64,000 bases of DNA from Parvimonas sp000223315 (GTDB lineage Bacteria > Bacillota > Clostridia > Tissierellales > Peptoniphilaceae), in the NCBI GenBank assembly GCA_050262155.1, contig CP189843.1:806001-870000 (forward strand), in the 5' to 3' direction. The notes beneath the pieces are model-generated. The model was given only the letters and a program-made list of their open reading frames with translations. It did no database searches and was not told the origin of the DNA. Both the position numbers and the translations under genes were made by a program. Shown piece by piece: positions 27,082-36,749 of the stretch. Position 1 is the stretch's first letter. Every line of letters starts with the position of its first letter.

Positions 27082-27768
27082 TTAAATGCCTCTTTCTAAT
27101 AATATTCTTGCATAATTAATATCTTCTATTGTTGTTATTTTTATATTTGAATATTCACCTTCAACAAGTTTTATTCTTACATTTAATTTTTCAACTATAG
27201 AAGCATCATCAGTAACAAAACCATTTTCTTCAAAAAATTTCTTATATCCCTCTAAAATTATATTCTTTTCAAAAGCTTGAGGAGTTTGAATATTATATAA
27301 TGAACGCCTATCAGGAGTAGAAACTACTTCTAAATCAGAGGAAATAATCTTCACAGTATCCTTAGCTTTTACACCGGTGATAACAGCTTTATAATTACTC
27401 AATTCATTTATAACATTTAAAATAGTTTTCTTACTTATAAGTGGTCTAGCTCCATCATGACAGATAACAAAATTTGAATCATTTGATACTTCTTGTAATC
27501 CATTAAAAGTAGACTCTTCTCTTGAAGAGCCTCCTTCAACTAATTTAATATTTAAAGAAACACTTTTTATAATATTATTAAAATAATTAAAAAATTCTTT
27601 TTTTGTCACTAAAACAATCTCATAAATTTCAGGTATATCAACAAAAGCATTAATAGTTCTCTCAATAACAGATTGTCCACATAAATCTAAAAATATTTTA
27701 TTTGTCCTTAATCCCATCCTATTTGAGGAACCAGCTGCAACAATTACAACAGAAATTTGTTTTGCCAT
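27082..27768 (-). CDS. ispD: 2-C-methyl-D-erythritol 4-phosphate cytidylyltransferase
   Basis: Third step of the MEP pathway, forming CDP-methylerythritol. 228 residues. Motifs: VVIVAAGSSNRMGLRTNKIF, VIERTINAFVDIP, ICHDGARPLISKK, VTGVKAKDTVKII (as ITGVKAKDTVK) and IQTPQAFEKNII, ending TTIEDINYA. It is distinct from the related TarI at the left edge. Placed directly before ispF and leading the ispD-ispF-metK-patB run. Confidence 0.96.
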   Translation of the reverse strand: MAKQISVVIVAAGSSNRMGLRTNKIFLDLCGQSVIERTINAFVDIPEIYEIVLVTKKEFFNYFNNIIKSVSLNIKLVEGGSSREESTFNGLQEVSNDSNFVICHDGARPLISKKTILNVINELSNYKAVITGVKAKDTVKIISSDLEVVSTPDRRSLYNIQTPQAFEKNIILEGYKKFFEENGFVTDDASIVEKLNVRIKLVEGEYSNIKITTIEDINYARILLERGI

Positions 27769-27786
27769 AATTTCACCTCGACTTAT

Positions 27787-27792
27787 ATTGTA
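27787..27792 (-). promoter_or_regulatory. Probable -10 of the ispD-ispF-metK-patB operon
   Basis: TACAAT preceded by TGG (extended -10) on the minus strand, 19 bases before the ispD ATG. No good -35 is seen. The remaining AT-rich 190 bases to 27982 hold nothing else I recognise. Confidence 0.45.
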
Positions 27793-27982
27793 CCATATTT
27801 GAAAGTAATTTTCTATAATTTATCGTAAAATTTATGAGTTTAGTATATATTTCATATATAGTTTATTTTAAATAATTAAAGTACATACATATTTTTTCAA
27901 AAATTTTTTTATTAAAATAAATATATCTAACACTTCATCTTAACTTAATTCATTAAATTATTTTTTATTTTTCAACAAAAAA

Positions 27983-28000
27983 GCGATGAATAATCATCGC
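27983..28000 (-). terminator. Terminator of the rhodanese lipoprotein gene
   Basis: GCGATGA / TCATCGC stem with ATAA loop and flanking A/T that extends pairing; T6 follows on the minus strand. Confidence 0.88.
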
Positions 28001-28021
28001 CTTTAAAATTGTCTTATTGTC

Positions 28022-28447
28022 TTATTTTACAAGATCATATTTATATTGTTTTACACCTTGTGCATTACTTACATTAGTGTATCCTAATTTTTTTAATTTT
28101 TCAAAAGCTTGTGAACTTCTGTTTGCAGTGTTACAATAAACAATAATTTTTGCATCTTTTTTAGGAACTTTAGCTTCAATATCTTTTTCAATAGTTTCTA
28201 ATGGAATATTTATAGCATCTTTAATATGTCCTTCATTATATTGTTCAGCAACTCTAACATCTATTACAGTAGCACCTTTCTTTTGTTCTTCTAAAACTGT
28301 TTCACCTTTCATTAAATCAGATGCTTTTTTATCATCTTTCTTTTCAGTTTGCTTTTCAGCTGGTTTATTTTCAGACTTTGCTCCACAACCAACTAAAGTT
28401 GTTGCTGTTACTAATGATAAAAGTAACATTTTTGATAATTTTTTCAT
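28022..28447 (-). CDS. Rhodanese-domain lipoprotein
   Basis: 141 residues, anchored outside the membrane: signal MKKLSKMLLLSLVTATTLVG with the lipobox Cys at residue 21, then a charged Lys/Glu linker to about residue 45. A single rhodanese domain follows: ATVIDVRVAEQYNEGHIKDA, INIPLETIE, and the active-site loop IVYCNTANRSSQAFEKL with Cys. The loop is of the small single-domain type (like PspE/GlpE). Substrate unknown; sulfur or redox roles are only inferred. Own terminator and an AGGAGGTAAA site; monocistronic. Confidence 0.9.
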   Translation of the reverse strand: MKKLSKMLLLSLVTATTLVGCGAKSENKPAEKQTEKKDDKKASDLMKGETVLEEQKKGATVIDVRVAEQYNEGHIKDAINIPLETIEKDIEAKVPKKDAKIIVYCNTANRSSQAFEKLKKLGYTNVSNAQGVKQYKYDLVK

Positions 28448-28547
28448 TAATTTACCTCCTAAATTTTAGTCAATAAGATAATACCATACATTCTAAAATA
28501 TGTAAAATAGTTTTTTCTTATCAATTCAGTTTATTAATAAGTTTTTT

Positions 28548-29759
28548 CTATATAACAATGTTTTTTATGTTATTAGTTATATTTTCCCAACTAAATTGAA
28601 TAATTTTACTAGAAAAATCTCTTTCAAAATTATTATCATATAAGTTAATTATCTGATTTTCTAAACCTATACTCAGTCTTTGAATATAGTCATCTACCTC
28701 ACTATCAGCTACTTTATCTGTATCAAACAATTTAGGCATTTTTACAAACTCAATATTTTTAGACTTTACTATATCTTCCCCAACAAAATCAATAAAATTT
28801 TCAAGTTCATTCATAACAACTTTTAATCCGCATGCAATTGCTTCTATCGTAACAAGTGAAAGACCTTCATAAAAAGATGGCATAACAAAAATATCACAAT
28901 CTCTAAACAAATTAGATATTTCTTTCTTACTCATATAACCATATAATTTAACTTTATCAGATAATTTTTTTGAAAACTCAATTATTTCTTTACATTCTTC
29001 TCCTGTTCCGTTTCCTGCTAAAATTAATTCTACATTATATTTATTTTTTATTTTTTCAAAAGCTTTAAGTAGATATATAACACCCTTAGCTCTACTAAAT
29101 TTTCCTGCATATATTAGCTTTATTTTAGAATTTCTATCATATATTTTTTCTTTATCATCATAGTAGAAATCAGTATCATATCCACCACCAATAACATAAA
29201 CTTTATCTTTATTAAAATTAAAGACTTTTTCTATTTCATACTTTTGTTTTTCCGATAAGGCAAAAATACCATCAAGTTTTGGAATATTAGCTATTATAAA
29301 GTCTTTATGAATATCATTTTTATAAAGTTGTCTTAAATCTGTTCCATGACAAAAAGCAAAAATTTTACAGTTCAAATTAAGACTTGCTACAATAGATGTC
29401 ATTATGTATAAATGATTTGTAAAAATAATATCCGGATTAAATTCCTCAACAATTTTTATTATTTTATTTTTAAAAACTTCAATATATTTCTCTAATTTTT
29501 CTCCCACTAAATCAGAGAATAGAAAAGACTCATATGGCATTACATCACTCATACCAACTACTGGAAAAGGTAATTCGTCACTTTTAAATTTTATTATTTC
29601 AACATCATTAAAATTTACATCAATAACATCATCTGAATTCATTGCACAAACAACTTTTTGAATATAATTCATAGACTTAAAATTTTTATATACTTCTGTT
29701 AAATATATACCACTCCCAGTCTTTGATGGATACTGACTAATTAAATGTAAAATTTTCAA
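28548..29759 (-). CDS. GT4-family glycosyltransferase
   Basis: 403-residue GT-B fold enzyme. The N-terminal domain has ILHLISQYPSKTGSGIYLTE and FCHGTDLRQLYKND. The C-terminal donor domain has KIKLIYAGKFSRAKGVIYLL, ELILAGNGTGEE, and the nucleotide-sugar motif DIFVMPSFYEGLSLVTIEAI. The acceptor cannot be read; it may build a glycolipid or surface glycan. I chose the UUG at 29759 because AAGGAGAGTT is about 8 bases upstream; the in-frame TTG at 29783 precedes it. Stands alone between the rhodanese gene and rpsT. Conceivably it acts on exopolysaccharide with the genes at 1-2.7 kb. Confidence 0.87.
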   Translation of the reverse strand: MKILHLISQYPSKTGSGIYLTEVYKNFKSMNYIQKVVCAMNSDDVIDVNFNDVEIIKFKSDELPFPVVGMSDVMPYESFLFSDLVGEKLEKYIEVFKNKIIKIVEEFNPDIIFTNHLYIMTSIVASLNLNCKIFAFCHGTDLRQLYKNDIHKDFIIANIPKLDGIFALSEKQKYEIEKVFNFNKDKVYVIGGGYDTDFYYDDKEKIYDRNSKIKLIYAGKFSRAKGVIYLLKAFEKIKNKYNVELILAGNGTGEECKEIIEFSKKLSDKVKLYGYMSKKEISNLFRDCDIFVMPSFYEGLSLVTIEAIACGLKVVMNELENFIDFVGEDIVKSKNIEFVKMPKLFDTDKVADSEVDDYIQRLSIGLENQIINLYDNNFERDFSSKIIQFSWENITNNIKNIVI

Positions 29760-29869
29760 TTTAATAACTCTCCTTAAATACAACTATACAATACAATTAA
29801 AAGACATAATATTAGTTTGTGACTTTGTTTTAATTATATCATATTATTATTAAATTGTAAAAAAAAAAA

Positions 29870-29917
29870 GCTCCACACGGAGCAAATATAATGTGTTGGA
29901 TCCATACACACTATATT
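29870..29917 (-). terminator. Double hairpin after rpsT
   Basis: Two stems in a row. GCTCC-ACAC-GGAGC (29870-29883) is followed on the minus strand by a run of eleven or so T, a classic terminator. Just before it, about 29886-29917, AATATAATGTGT pairs with ACACACTATATT (one G-U) around a loop with the palindrome TGGATCCA; it reaches the rpsT stop. Confidence 0.85.
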
Positions 29918-30188
29918 ATGCTTGTGTTGAAGCATCATGTAATTTTTTACTTAATTTGCTAACTTTTTTCGCAGCAGCATTTTTATAAAATACGCTGTTT
30001 GTTGTAGCTTGTTTAAGTCTCTTATCAATTTTTCTTAGTAATTCATTAGCTATTTCTAAATTATTTTCTTCTACAGCTAATTCGAATTTTTTAATATAAG
30101 TTTTAATTTCAGATTTTCTACTTTTATTTTTAAGAGTTTGTTTTTTTGTAACATCAATTCTCTTAAGTGCTGATTTAATATTTGCCAT
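29916..30188 (-). CDS. rpsT: 30S ribosomal protein S20
   Basis: 90-residue basic, helical primary 16S rRNA binder. The sequence starts MANIKSALKRIDVTKKQTLK and has KNKSRKSEIKTYIKKFE, LLRKIDKRLKQATTNSVFYK and the C-terminal KNAAAKKVSKLSKKL, all as in S20. The ATG at 30188 is 6 bases after GGAGGTG; a GTG at 30197 is within that site. Own promoter and terminator. Confidence 0.97.
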   Translation of the reverse strand: MANIKSALKRIDVTKKQTLKNKSRKSEIKTYIKKFELAVEENNLEIANELLRKIDKRLKQATTNSVFYKNAAAKKVSKLSKKLHDASTQA

Positions 30189-30218
30189 TTTTTTCACCTC
30201 CTCAAAAATAACAGTAAT

Positions 30219-30247
30219 ATTATACTATAAATGTGTTAACTTTTCAA
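30219..30247 (-). promoter_or_regulatory. Sigma-A-type promoter of rpsT
   Basis: Minus strand TTGAAA (30242-30247), exactly 17 bases, TATAAT (30219-30224), then GGAGGTG and ATG. Confidence 0.82.
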
Positions 30248-30334
30248 GTCTTTTTAATAAATATTTTTAGGTTTATCTACATACAAACTAATTTGTAGAT
30301 ATTTTTACAATACCTATATAAATAAATAAAAAAA

Positions 30335-30360
30335 GAACTGTGAATATACATCCACAGTTC
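30335..30360 (-). terminator. Terminator of the pyrH-polC operon
   Basis: GAACTGTG / CACAGTTC stem with a 10-base loop right after the polC stop, followed by a T7 tract on the minus strand. Confidence 0.88.
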
Positions 30361-30365
30361 AAATA

Positions 30366-33300
30366 TTACATTAAATCAAATAAACTTACTTGATTTGTTT
30401 GCTGTAAGTTATTTAAAACTCCATGTTCTTTTAAAGATTCTAAAGCATTTTTATTAATTTTTGTTCTCTCTTGAAAATCTTCAATAGATATAAATGGTAA
30501 TTTTCTAACTTCTTCATATATTGATGCTGAGTTAACATCACTTACGAAGTCCAAAGCTCTAAAAGGAGGTAATATTTTTCCTTTTCCATCAAGTAAAAAT
30601 CTTGATGCATCAGACCTTTCTAAATCTACCTTACTAGCAACAATGCCTCTTAAATACATTTCTTCAGCAACTTCAAGAATATCATATACATCCTGTTCTT
30701 TTTGTGATGCTAATTTCCCTAATTCCTTTATCTCTTTCATTTTAGTTTGAATCGCTGTAAGCCCTTTAAAAATTAAATTACCAGGATAATTATCTATTTT
30801 AGTTGTAAAATAAGTTGCATAAAAAGCTTCAGGATAATGAACTTTAAAATATGCAATTCTATAACTCATCATTACATATGCAACAGCATGTGCTTTTGGG
30901 AAAAGATACTTTATTTTTTTACAGGATTCTATATACCATTCAGGTATTTTATTTTCTCTCATATAAGACTCTGTTTCCTCATCAAGACTTTTTCCTTTTC
31001 TAACTGTTTCCATTATCTTAAATGAACGTTTATTATCAAGACCATTAAATATTAAATAAGTCATTATATCATCTCTTGTACAAATAGTTTGTTTTAACGG
31101 TATTCCTTTTTTTATAAGCTCCTGTGCATTTCCAAGCCATACATCTGTTCCATGTGATAAACCAGAAATTCTTATTAATTCTGTTAATGTCTTTGGCCTA
31201 GTATCGAGTAACATCTGTCTTACAAAGTTTGTCCCATATTCCGGTATTCCAAGAGTACCAACTCCATCTTTAGAGATGTTGTCAATAAATTTCAAACTGT
31301 CAGTAGAATAAAATATATTCAAAGTTTCCTTATCATCCATAGGAATATTTAAAGGATCAACTCCTGTTAAATCTCCCAAATGTTTTATTATAGTAGGAAC
31401 ATCATGACCAAGTAAATCGAGTTTTAAAATTCTACCACTTATAGATTTATAACTAAAATGTGTTGTTTTTGTTTCAGAAGTTGGATCATCTGCAGGAAAT
31501 TGTATAGGTGTAAAATCATAAATTTCTTTATTATGTGGTACAATCATTACTCCCCCAGGATGTTGTCCGCTTGTTCTTTTAACACCAACTATTTTTCTAA
31601 CATATCTTCTTATATTTCCGGCAGTAAGAGAGAGCTCATTTTCTTCTACGTATTTTTTAACATATCCAAAAGCAGTTTTGTCAGAAACTGTTCCAATAGT
31701 TCCCGCTCTATAAACTTTATCAGCTCCAAATAATTCTTCTGTATATTTATGACAAGTAGATTGATATTCTCCCGCGAAATTTAAGTCAATATCAGGTTCT
31801 TTATCTCCATCAAATCCTAAGAAAACTTCAAAAGGAATATCATGTCCATCTTTAATCATATTAATTTTACATTCAGGACATTCTTTATCAGGCATATCAA
31901 CTCCAGATTGTCCACTATATTCTTCATGAAACTCTGAATGTTTACATTTCGGACAAATATAATGTGGAATAAGTGGATTTACCTCTGTTATTCCAGCCAT
32001 AGTAGCTGCAAAAGAAGACCCTACTGATCCTCTTGAACCTACCAAATATCCATCATCATTTGAACGCCAAACTAATTTTTGTGCAATTATATATAAAACT
32101 GCATATCCATTTTTTATAATAGAACCTAATTCTCTTTCAAGTCTATCTTCAACTATTTTAGGTAAATGCTCTCCATATATAGATTTAGCTTTATCATAAC
32201 ATATTTTTCTTAACTCTTCATCAGCACCTTCAATAAAAGGTGGAAATGTCCCATTTGGAATAGGCAAAATGTCATCAAGCATGTCTTTAAAAATATTAGT
32301 ATTTTTTACTACAACTTCATAAGCTTCTTCTTTTCCAAGATATGAAAACTCTTCAAGCATCTCATTTGTAGTTCTATAATAAAAAGAACCTTCTTTTTCA
32401 AGGTTTTTTCTACCTTGACCATATAAAATAACATTTCTAAAAATATAATCATTTTTATCCAGATATTTTACATTTCCAGTTGCAACTACTAACTTTCCTA
32501 AATTTTTGCCAATTTCATAAATTTTTTTATTTATCTCTTTTAAATTATCAAAATTTAAAACTTTACCTCTAAAAAATAGATGCTTTAAATTAGATAAAGG
32601 TTGAATTTCAAAAAAATCATAAAATTTTGCAATTTCTAAAATTTCCTCTTCACTTTTTTCTTCTATAAAAGCTCTGAAAAGTTCTCCATCCCAATTTCCT
32701 GAACCGATTAAAAGACCTTCTCTATACTCTTTTAATCTCGACTTTGGAAAACCTGCAACTCTTCTAAAATATTTCATCAATCCTTCGGAAACCATTTTAT
32801 AAAATCCACTTAATGCTTCCATTTTCTTTACATATATTATTGAATTATAAGAAATATTTTTTGCAACAGGCCATTTAGTTTCTAATGTATTTATATTTTC
32901 ATCAAAAACTTTACCTTCTTTTTCAATAATCTTTATAAGTTCCAAAAGAATTCCTGAACAAGCCTCAGCATCAAAACTTGCTCTGTGATGATTTAATAAT
33001 TTTACTCCTAATTCCTTACATAATGTATTAAGTTTATGATTTTTTAAATGTGGTAATACTGACCTTGCAAAACCCATTGTGTCTATAAAAGTTGGATTAA
33101 ATTCAAGATTTAATCTCTTACAATTTGTTTTTATAAAAGAAATATCAAATTCCGCATTATGCGCAACAAAAACTGCATTTTTAGAAAATTCTAAAAACTT
33201 AGGCATAATCTCACTAATCAACGGCTTATCTGCTACCATCTCATTAGTAATCCCTGTAATCTCAGTAATCTCTTGAGTTATCTCTTGCTCCGGATTTATT

Positions 33301-34661
33301 AATTCATTAAAATATTCAACTACTTTCCCATTTTCAACACGAACAGCACCAATTTCTGTAATATTATTTTTCAAATGTGAAAGACCTGTTGTTTCAATAT
33401 CAAATACTACAAAAGTATCAAAATTAACCCCTTTTTTATAATTATATAAAATTCTAGGATTATCTTCTAATAAATTTAATTCCAGACCATATAATGCCTT
33501 TATATCTTCTTTTCCAAATAAATCCATCATCTGAGGATAAGCTTGAACAACGCCTATATCAGTTACACCAACAGCAGTATGTCCCATTTCTTGTAATCTT
33601 GACTTTAATACTTCCAAATTAACACATCCATCAAGACCACTCATCTGCGAATTCAAATGTAATTCAACTCTTTTTTCTGAAGCATTATCGACAAATACAT
33701 AACGAGGAGTTTCTTCCATACCATCTATCATCATGGAAATTCCTTTTGCATATTGGTCATATTCAACCCTTCCTACCGCTGTTATATAAATTCCATTTGC
33801 AATAGATTTAGAGTTAATTTTCTCATTAAAAATTTGTAATTTTTTATCATCCAAAAACAATTTACAACTCATTGCAGATGTTTCATCTTCAATATCAAAT
33901 AATGCTAATTTTTTGCCATTTTTTAATTCTCTTATCTCTAAATCATATACTCTACCTTGAATTTTAGAAAAACCTGAATTTTGATCTAAATCTGAAATCT
34001 TTAATAGTATATCTTTATCTGAAATCTTTTTACCAATTTTAAAAATAGCTTTTTCATCAGATACTTCTCTGATATTTTTAGCCTTATCAACTTTATTATC
34101 ATTTTCTTTTTGAATTTCTTTTCTTTTGTTTTCTAATTTGTTTTCAAGCTTTTCAGAACATTTTTCTTCTCTAGGAAATAAAGTATTAAGAATAAGTATT
34201 TCAATATCTTCACTAAATTTTCCAGAAACAAATTCTTTTACATCATTTAAAAAAGAATTTGAAAGAAGTTTAAATCTGCATAAAGAATTTGAAATATATA
34301 TTTCAATATAATCTTCTAAAAAATTTATTCTATCATTATTAGTTAATGAAAATCCGTGATTTTTTAATAATTTTTGAACTTCACTTACAAATTCATCATA
34401 GTTTAAATAATAAAAGTATTTATATGGACAATCATTTTTTGAAAAAGTTTGAACTGAAAATTTTACTTCTCTTCCATTAAAAATCTCGTGAAGTTCTTTA
34501 TCTAAAACAACAAGTTCTTCTATCCCAACATTTTCGGAGTTTGTAAGCAATCTAAAATCTATTTTTTCATCACCAAAAACAAACTCATCAATTATAAAAT
34601 CATCTGACAAGCTATAATTTTTTCGTTGTGAAAAATAAAAACTTTTTAAACTCCTATACAT
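30366..34661 (-). CDS. polC: DNA polymerase III PolC (Gram-positive type)
   Basis: Main replicative polymerase, 1431 residues, normal length. Order of domains: N-terminal helical part, OB fold (KISDKDILLKISDLDQ through MIDGMEETPR), split PHP domain (ELHLNSQMSGLDGCVN), an inserted DnaQ-like 3'-5' exonuclease starting around residue 415 (FVVFDIETTGLSHLKNNITE, VFVAHNAEFDISFIK, LNHHRASFDAEACSGIL), second PHP part, then the polymerase core (YLVGSRGSVGSSFAA, FDGDKEPDIDLNFAGEYQ, KRTSGQHPGGVMIVP). The Cys pairs in CPKCKHSEF and CPECKINM form a zinc site. It is the last gene of the pyrH-frr-uppS-cdsA-rseP-ispG-polC run, 1 base after ispG. Confidence 0.98.
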   Translation of the reverse strand: MYRSLKSFYFSQRKNYSLSDDFIIDEFVFGDEKIDFRLLTNSENVGIEELVVLDKELHEIFNGREVKFSVQTFSKNDCPYKYFYYLNYDEFVSEVQKLLKNHGFSLTNNDRINFLEDYIEIYISNSLCRFKLLSNSFLNDVKEFVSGKFSEDIEILILNTLFPREEKCSEKLENKLENKRKEIQKENDNKVDKAKNIREVSDEKAIFKIGKKISDKDILLKISDLDQNSGFSKIQGRVYDLEIRELKNGKKLALFDIEDETSAMSCKLFLDDKKLQIFNEKINSKSIANGIYITAVGRVEYDQYAKGISMMIDGMEETPRYVFVDNASEKRVELHLNSQMSGLDGCVNLEVLKSRLQEMGHTAVGVTDIGVVQAYPQMMDLFGKEDIKALYGLELNLLEDNPRILYNYKKGVNFDTFVVFDIETTGLSHLKNNITEIGAVRVENGKVVEYFNELINPEQEITQEITEITGITNEMVADKPLISEIMPKFLEFSKNAVFVAHNAEFDISFIKTNCKRLNLEFNPTFIDTMGFARSVLPHLKNHKLNTLCKELGVKLLNHHRASFDAEACSGILLELIKIIEKEGKVFDENINTLETKWPVAKNISYNSIIYVKKMEALSGFYKMVSEGLMKYFRRVAGFPKSRLKEYREGLLIGSGNWDGELFRAFIEEKSEEEILEIAKFYDFFEIQPLSNLKHLFFRGKVLNFDNLKEINKKIYEIGKNLGKLVVATGNVKYLDKNDYIFRNVILYGQGRKNLEKEGSFYYRTTNEMLEEFSYLGKEEAYEVVVKNTNIFKDMLDDILPIPNGTFPPFIEGADEELRKICYDKAKSIYGEHLPKIVEDRLERELGSIIKNGYAVLYIIAQKLVWRSNDDGYLVGSRGSVGSSFAATMAGITEVNPLIPHYICPKCKHSEFHEEYSGQSGVDMPDKECPECKINMIKDGHDIPFEVFLGFDGDKEPDIDLNFAGEYQSTCHKYTEELFGADKVYRAGTIGTVSDKTAFGYVKKYVEENELSLTAGNIRRYVRKIVGVKRTSGQHPGGVMIVPHNKEIYDFTPIQFPADDPTSETKTTHFSYKSISGRILKLDLLGHDVPTIIKHLGDLTGVDPLNIPMDDKETLNIFYSTDSLKFIDNISKDGVGTLGIPEYGTNFVRQMLLDTRPKTLTELIRISGLSHGTDVWLGNAQELIKKGIPLKQTICTRDDIMTYLIFNGLDNKRSFKIMETVRKGKSLDEETESYMRENKIPEWYIESCKKIKYLFPKAHAVAYVMMSYRIAYFKVHYPEAFYATYFTTKIDNYPGNLIFKGLTAIQTKMKEIKELGKLASQKEQDVYDILEVAEEMYLRGIVASKVDLERSDASRFLLDGKGKILPPFRALDFVSDVNSASIYEEVRKLPFISIEDFQERTKINKNALESLKEHGVLNNLQQTNQVSLFDLM

Positions 34662-34662
34662 A

Positions 34663-35718
34663 TTATTCCTCCAATTTATTTATTTCATTAATAAGCTCTT
34701 TAAGTAAATCTTTTTCTTCTACTTTCTTTATGATTTGCCCCTTTTTGAAAATAAGTCCTTTCCCATTTCCTCCAGCTATCCCTAAATCAGCCTCTTTTGC
34801 TTCTCCGGGACCATTAACAGGACATCCCATTATTGCAATCTTTAAATTTTTATTTATATGCTTTAACTCTTTTTCAGCTTGTTCAACAATATTAATTAAA
34901 TCTATTTTGGTTCTTGAACAAGTTGGACATGAAATTAAGTCTATACCATCTTTTAAAAGTCCTAAAGAACGTAAAATTTCCTTTCCAACTTTAACTTCCT
35001 CTACAGGATTACCTGTTAAAGAAACTCTAATAGTATCACCAATTCCTTTAGATAAAATGATACCAAGTCCTACAGAAGATTTTATCGTTCCTCTAAAACT
35101 TGGACCTGCCTCAGTAATTCCCAAATGTAATGGATAATCACATAAACTGCTTAAAAGTTCATATGATTCAACACATATAGGGACATTACTTGATTTTATT
35201 GAAATTTTAATTTGGTCAAAATTCAATGATTCCAAAAATTCTACTTGGTCTAAAGCACTATAAACTATAGACTCTTTATTAACTCCATTAAATTTATCAA
35301 TAAATTTTTGATTAACAGATCCGGAGTTTACTCCAACTCTAATTGGTATATTATGATACTTACAACATTCCACAACTTCTTTAACTTTTTTTCTTCCACC
35401 AATATTTCCAGGGTTAATTCTTAAACAATCTGCACCATTTTCTGCAGCTAATATTGCAAGTTTATAATCATATTGTATATCAGCAATAAAAGGTATTGTA
35501 GTCAAAGCTTTTATTTTCTTTATTGCTAAGGCATCATCTAAATCATTTACTGCTGAACGACTAATATTACAACCCTCTTTTACAAATTCATTAATTTGAT
35601 TTACAGTAGATACAACATCTTTAGTAATTGTATTAGTCATTGATTGTATAGAAATAGGAGAACCCCCTCCAACAGGTACGTTCCCCACATAAATTTTCTT
35701 TGTTATTTTTCTTTCCAT
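34663..35718 (-). CDS. ispG: 4-hydroxy-3-methylbut-2-en-1-yl diphosphate synthase (flavodoxin)
   Basis: Iron-sulfur enzyme of the MEP pathway that makes HMBPP. 351 residues. Marks: YVGNVPVGGGSPISIQSMTN, FIADIQYDYKLAI, RINPGNIGGRKKV, LHLGITEAGPSFRG, the 4Fe-4S ligands in ISCPTCSRTKID, and CPVNGPGEAKEADLGIAGG. The ATG overlaps the rseP stop. This neighbourhood (cdsA-dxr-rseP-ispG-polC) is common in Firmicutes, but dxr is absent here. Confidence 0.97.
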   Translation of the reverse strand: MERKITKKIYVGNVPVGGGSPISIQSMTNTITKDVVSTVNQINEFVKEGCNISRSAVNDLDDALAIKKIKALTTIPFIADIQYDYKLAILAAENGADCLRINPGNIGGRKKVKEVVECCKYHNIPIRVGVNSGSVNQKFIDKFNGVNKESIVYSALDQVEFLESLNFDQIKISIKSSNVPICVESYELLSSLCDYPLHLGITEAGPSFRGTIKSSVGLGIILSKGIGDTIRVSLTGNPVEEVKVGKEILRSLGLLKDGIDLISCPTCSRTKIDLINIVEQAEKELKHINKNLKIAIMGCPVNGPGEAKEADLGIAGGNGKGLIFKKGQIIKKVEEKDLLKELINEINKLEE

Positions 35719-36749
35719 TAATTTACTCCAAAAAATCCAAGTCTTATTACATCTTTAAATGAAACAAATAAAATAAGACCCATTAAAAATATAAATCCTA
35801 TAGTATGAATAAGTCCCTCTTTAGATCTTGAAACAGGTCTACCTATAATTAACTCTATGAACAAGAAAATCAATCTTCCTCCATCTAAAGCAGGTATAGG
35901 TAATAAATTTATGAAACCTAAATTCACACTTAAAAACGCTGTAATGTATAATAACGAATACAATCCGTTACTTGCTGCACTACTTATTGCCCCAACAACT
36001 CCTATAGGTCCAGATAATTGACCTACGCCAACTTTTCCAGTAAATAATTGTCTTAAGATATCAAACATTGAGCCTATGAAGTAAAAAAATGTGTTCAAAC
36101 TTTCCTTTACTGAAACTAATAAATTTCTTTCCAATTTTGAAGTAATACCTAAAACTTTTTCTTTAGAATTTTTAAATTTTACTTCAATTTCCTTTTCCTG
36201 TCCATTTCTTATTACTTTTATAATAGTTTCCTGTTTTTCCAATTTAGATAAACTTGTTTGAATATCTTTCCAAGAATCTATTTTATTTTCTCCGATATTT
36301 ACAATTTTATCTCCTGCTTGTATTCCATACTTTTGAGCAATAGAATTTTCCTTAATACTTTCTATTGTTGTCGTTTGATGTCCTCTAATGCCAAACAATG
36401 CAAAAAGAATAACAAATGCTAAAATAAAATTAAATAGTGGTCCTGCAAAAATAGTTAAAATTCTTCCTCCTATCGTTGCACCGTTAAAATGTCCTCTTTT
36501 TGAAAAATCAAGTTCTTCTTCTCCATCTTCTTCATCCTCGCCTTCCATAGCACAAAATCCCCCTAGTGGTAAGGCTCTGATAGAATATAATGTCTCTCCT
36601 CTTTGTTTTCCAAAAAGTTTAGGTCCCATCCCAACAGAAAATTCATTTACTTTAATTTTAGCCCTTTTAGCAAAAATAAAATGTCCAAACTCGTGTACTA
36701 CGACTACAACCATAAATACTAAAAGTGCTACTATTACTTTTATAATCAT
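35718..36749 (-). CDS. rseP: RseP/YluC-type site-2 membrane metalloprotease
   Basis: Intramembrane zinc protease that cuts anti-sigma factors or signal peptides. 343 residues, about four helices and one PDZ domain. The active site is VVVVHEFGHFIFAK (HExxH) in the first helix; the third ligand is in LLPIPALDGGRLIF. The PDZ part is about residues 115-185 (IKENSIAQKYGIQAGDKIVN). GGFCAMEGEDEEDGEEEL is an acidic loop. Coupled by overlap to both cdsA and ispG. Confidence 0.95.
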   Translation of the reverse strand: MIIKVIVALLVFMVVVVVHEFGHFIFAKRAKIKVNEFSVGMGPKLFGKQRGETLYSIRALPLGGFCAMEGEDEEDGEEELDFSKRGHFNGATIGGRILTIFAGPLFNFILAFVILFALFGIRGHQTTTIESIKENSIAQKYGIQAGDKIVNIGENKIDSWKDIQTSLSKLEKQETIIKVIRNGQEKEIEVKFKNSKEKVLGITSKLERNLLVSVKESLNTFFYFIGSMFDILRQLFTGKVGVGQLSGPIGVVGAISSAASNGLYSLLYITAFLSVNLGFINLLPIPALDGGRLIFLFIELIIGRPVSRSKEGLIHTIGFIFLMGLILFVSFKDVIRLGFFGVN

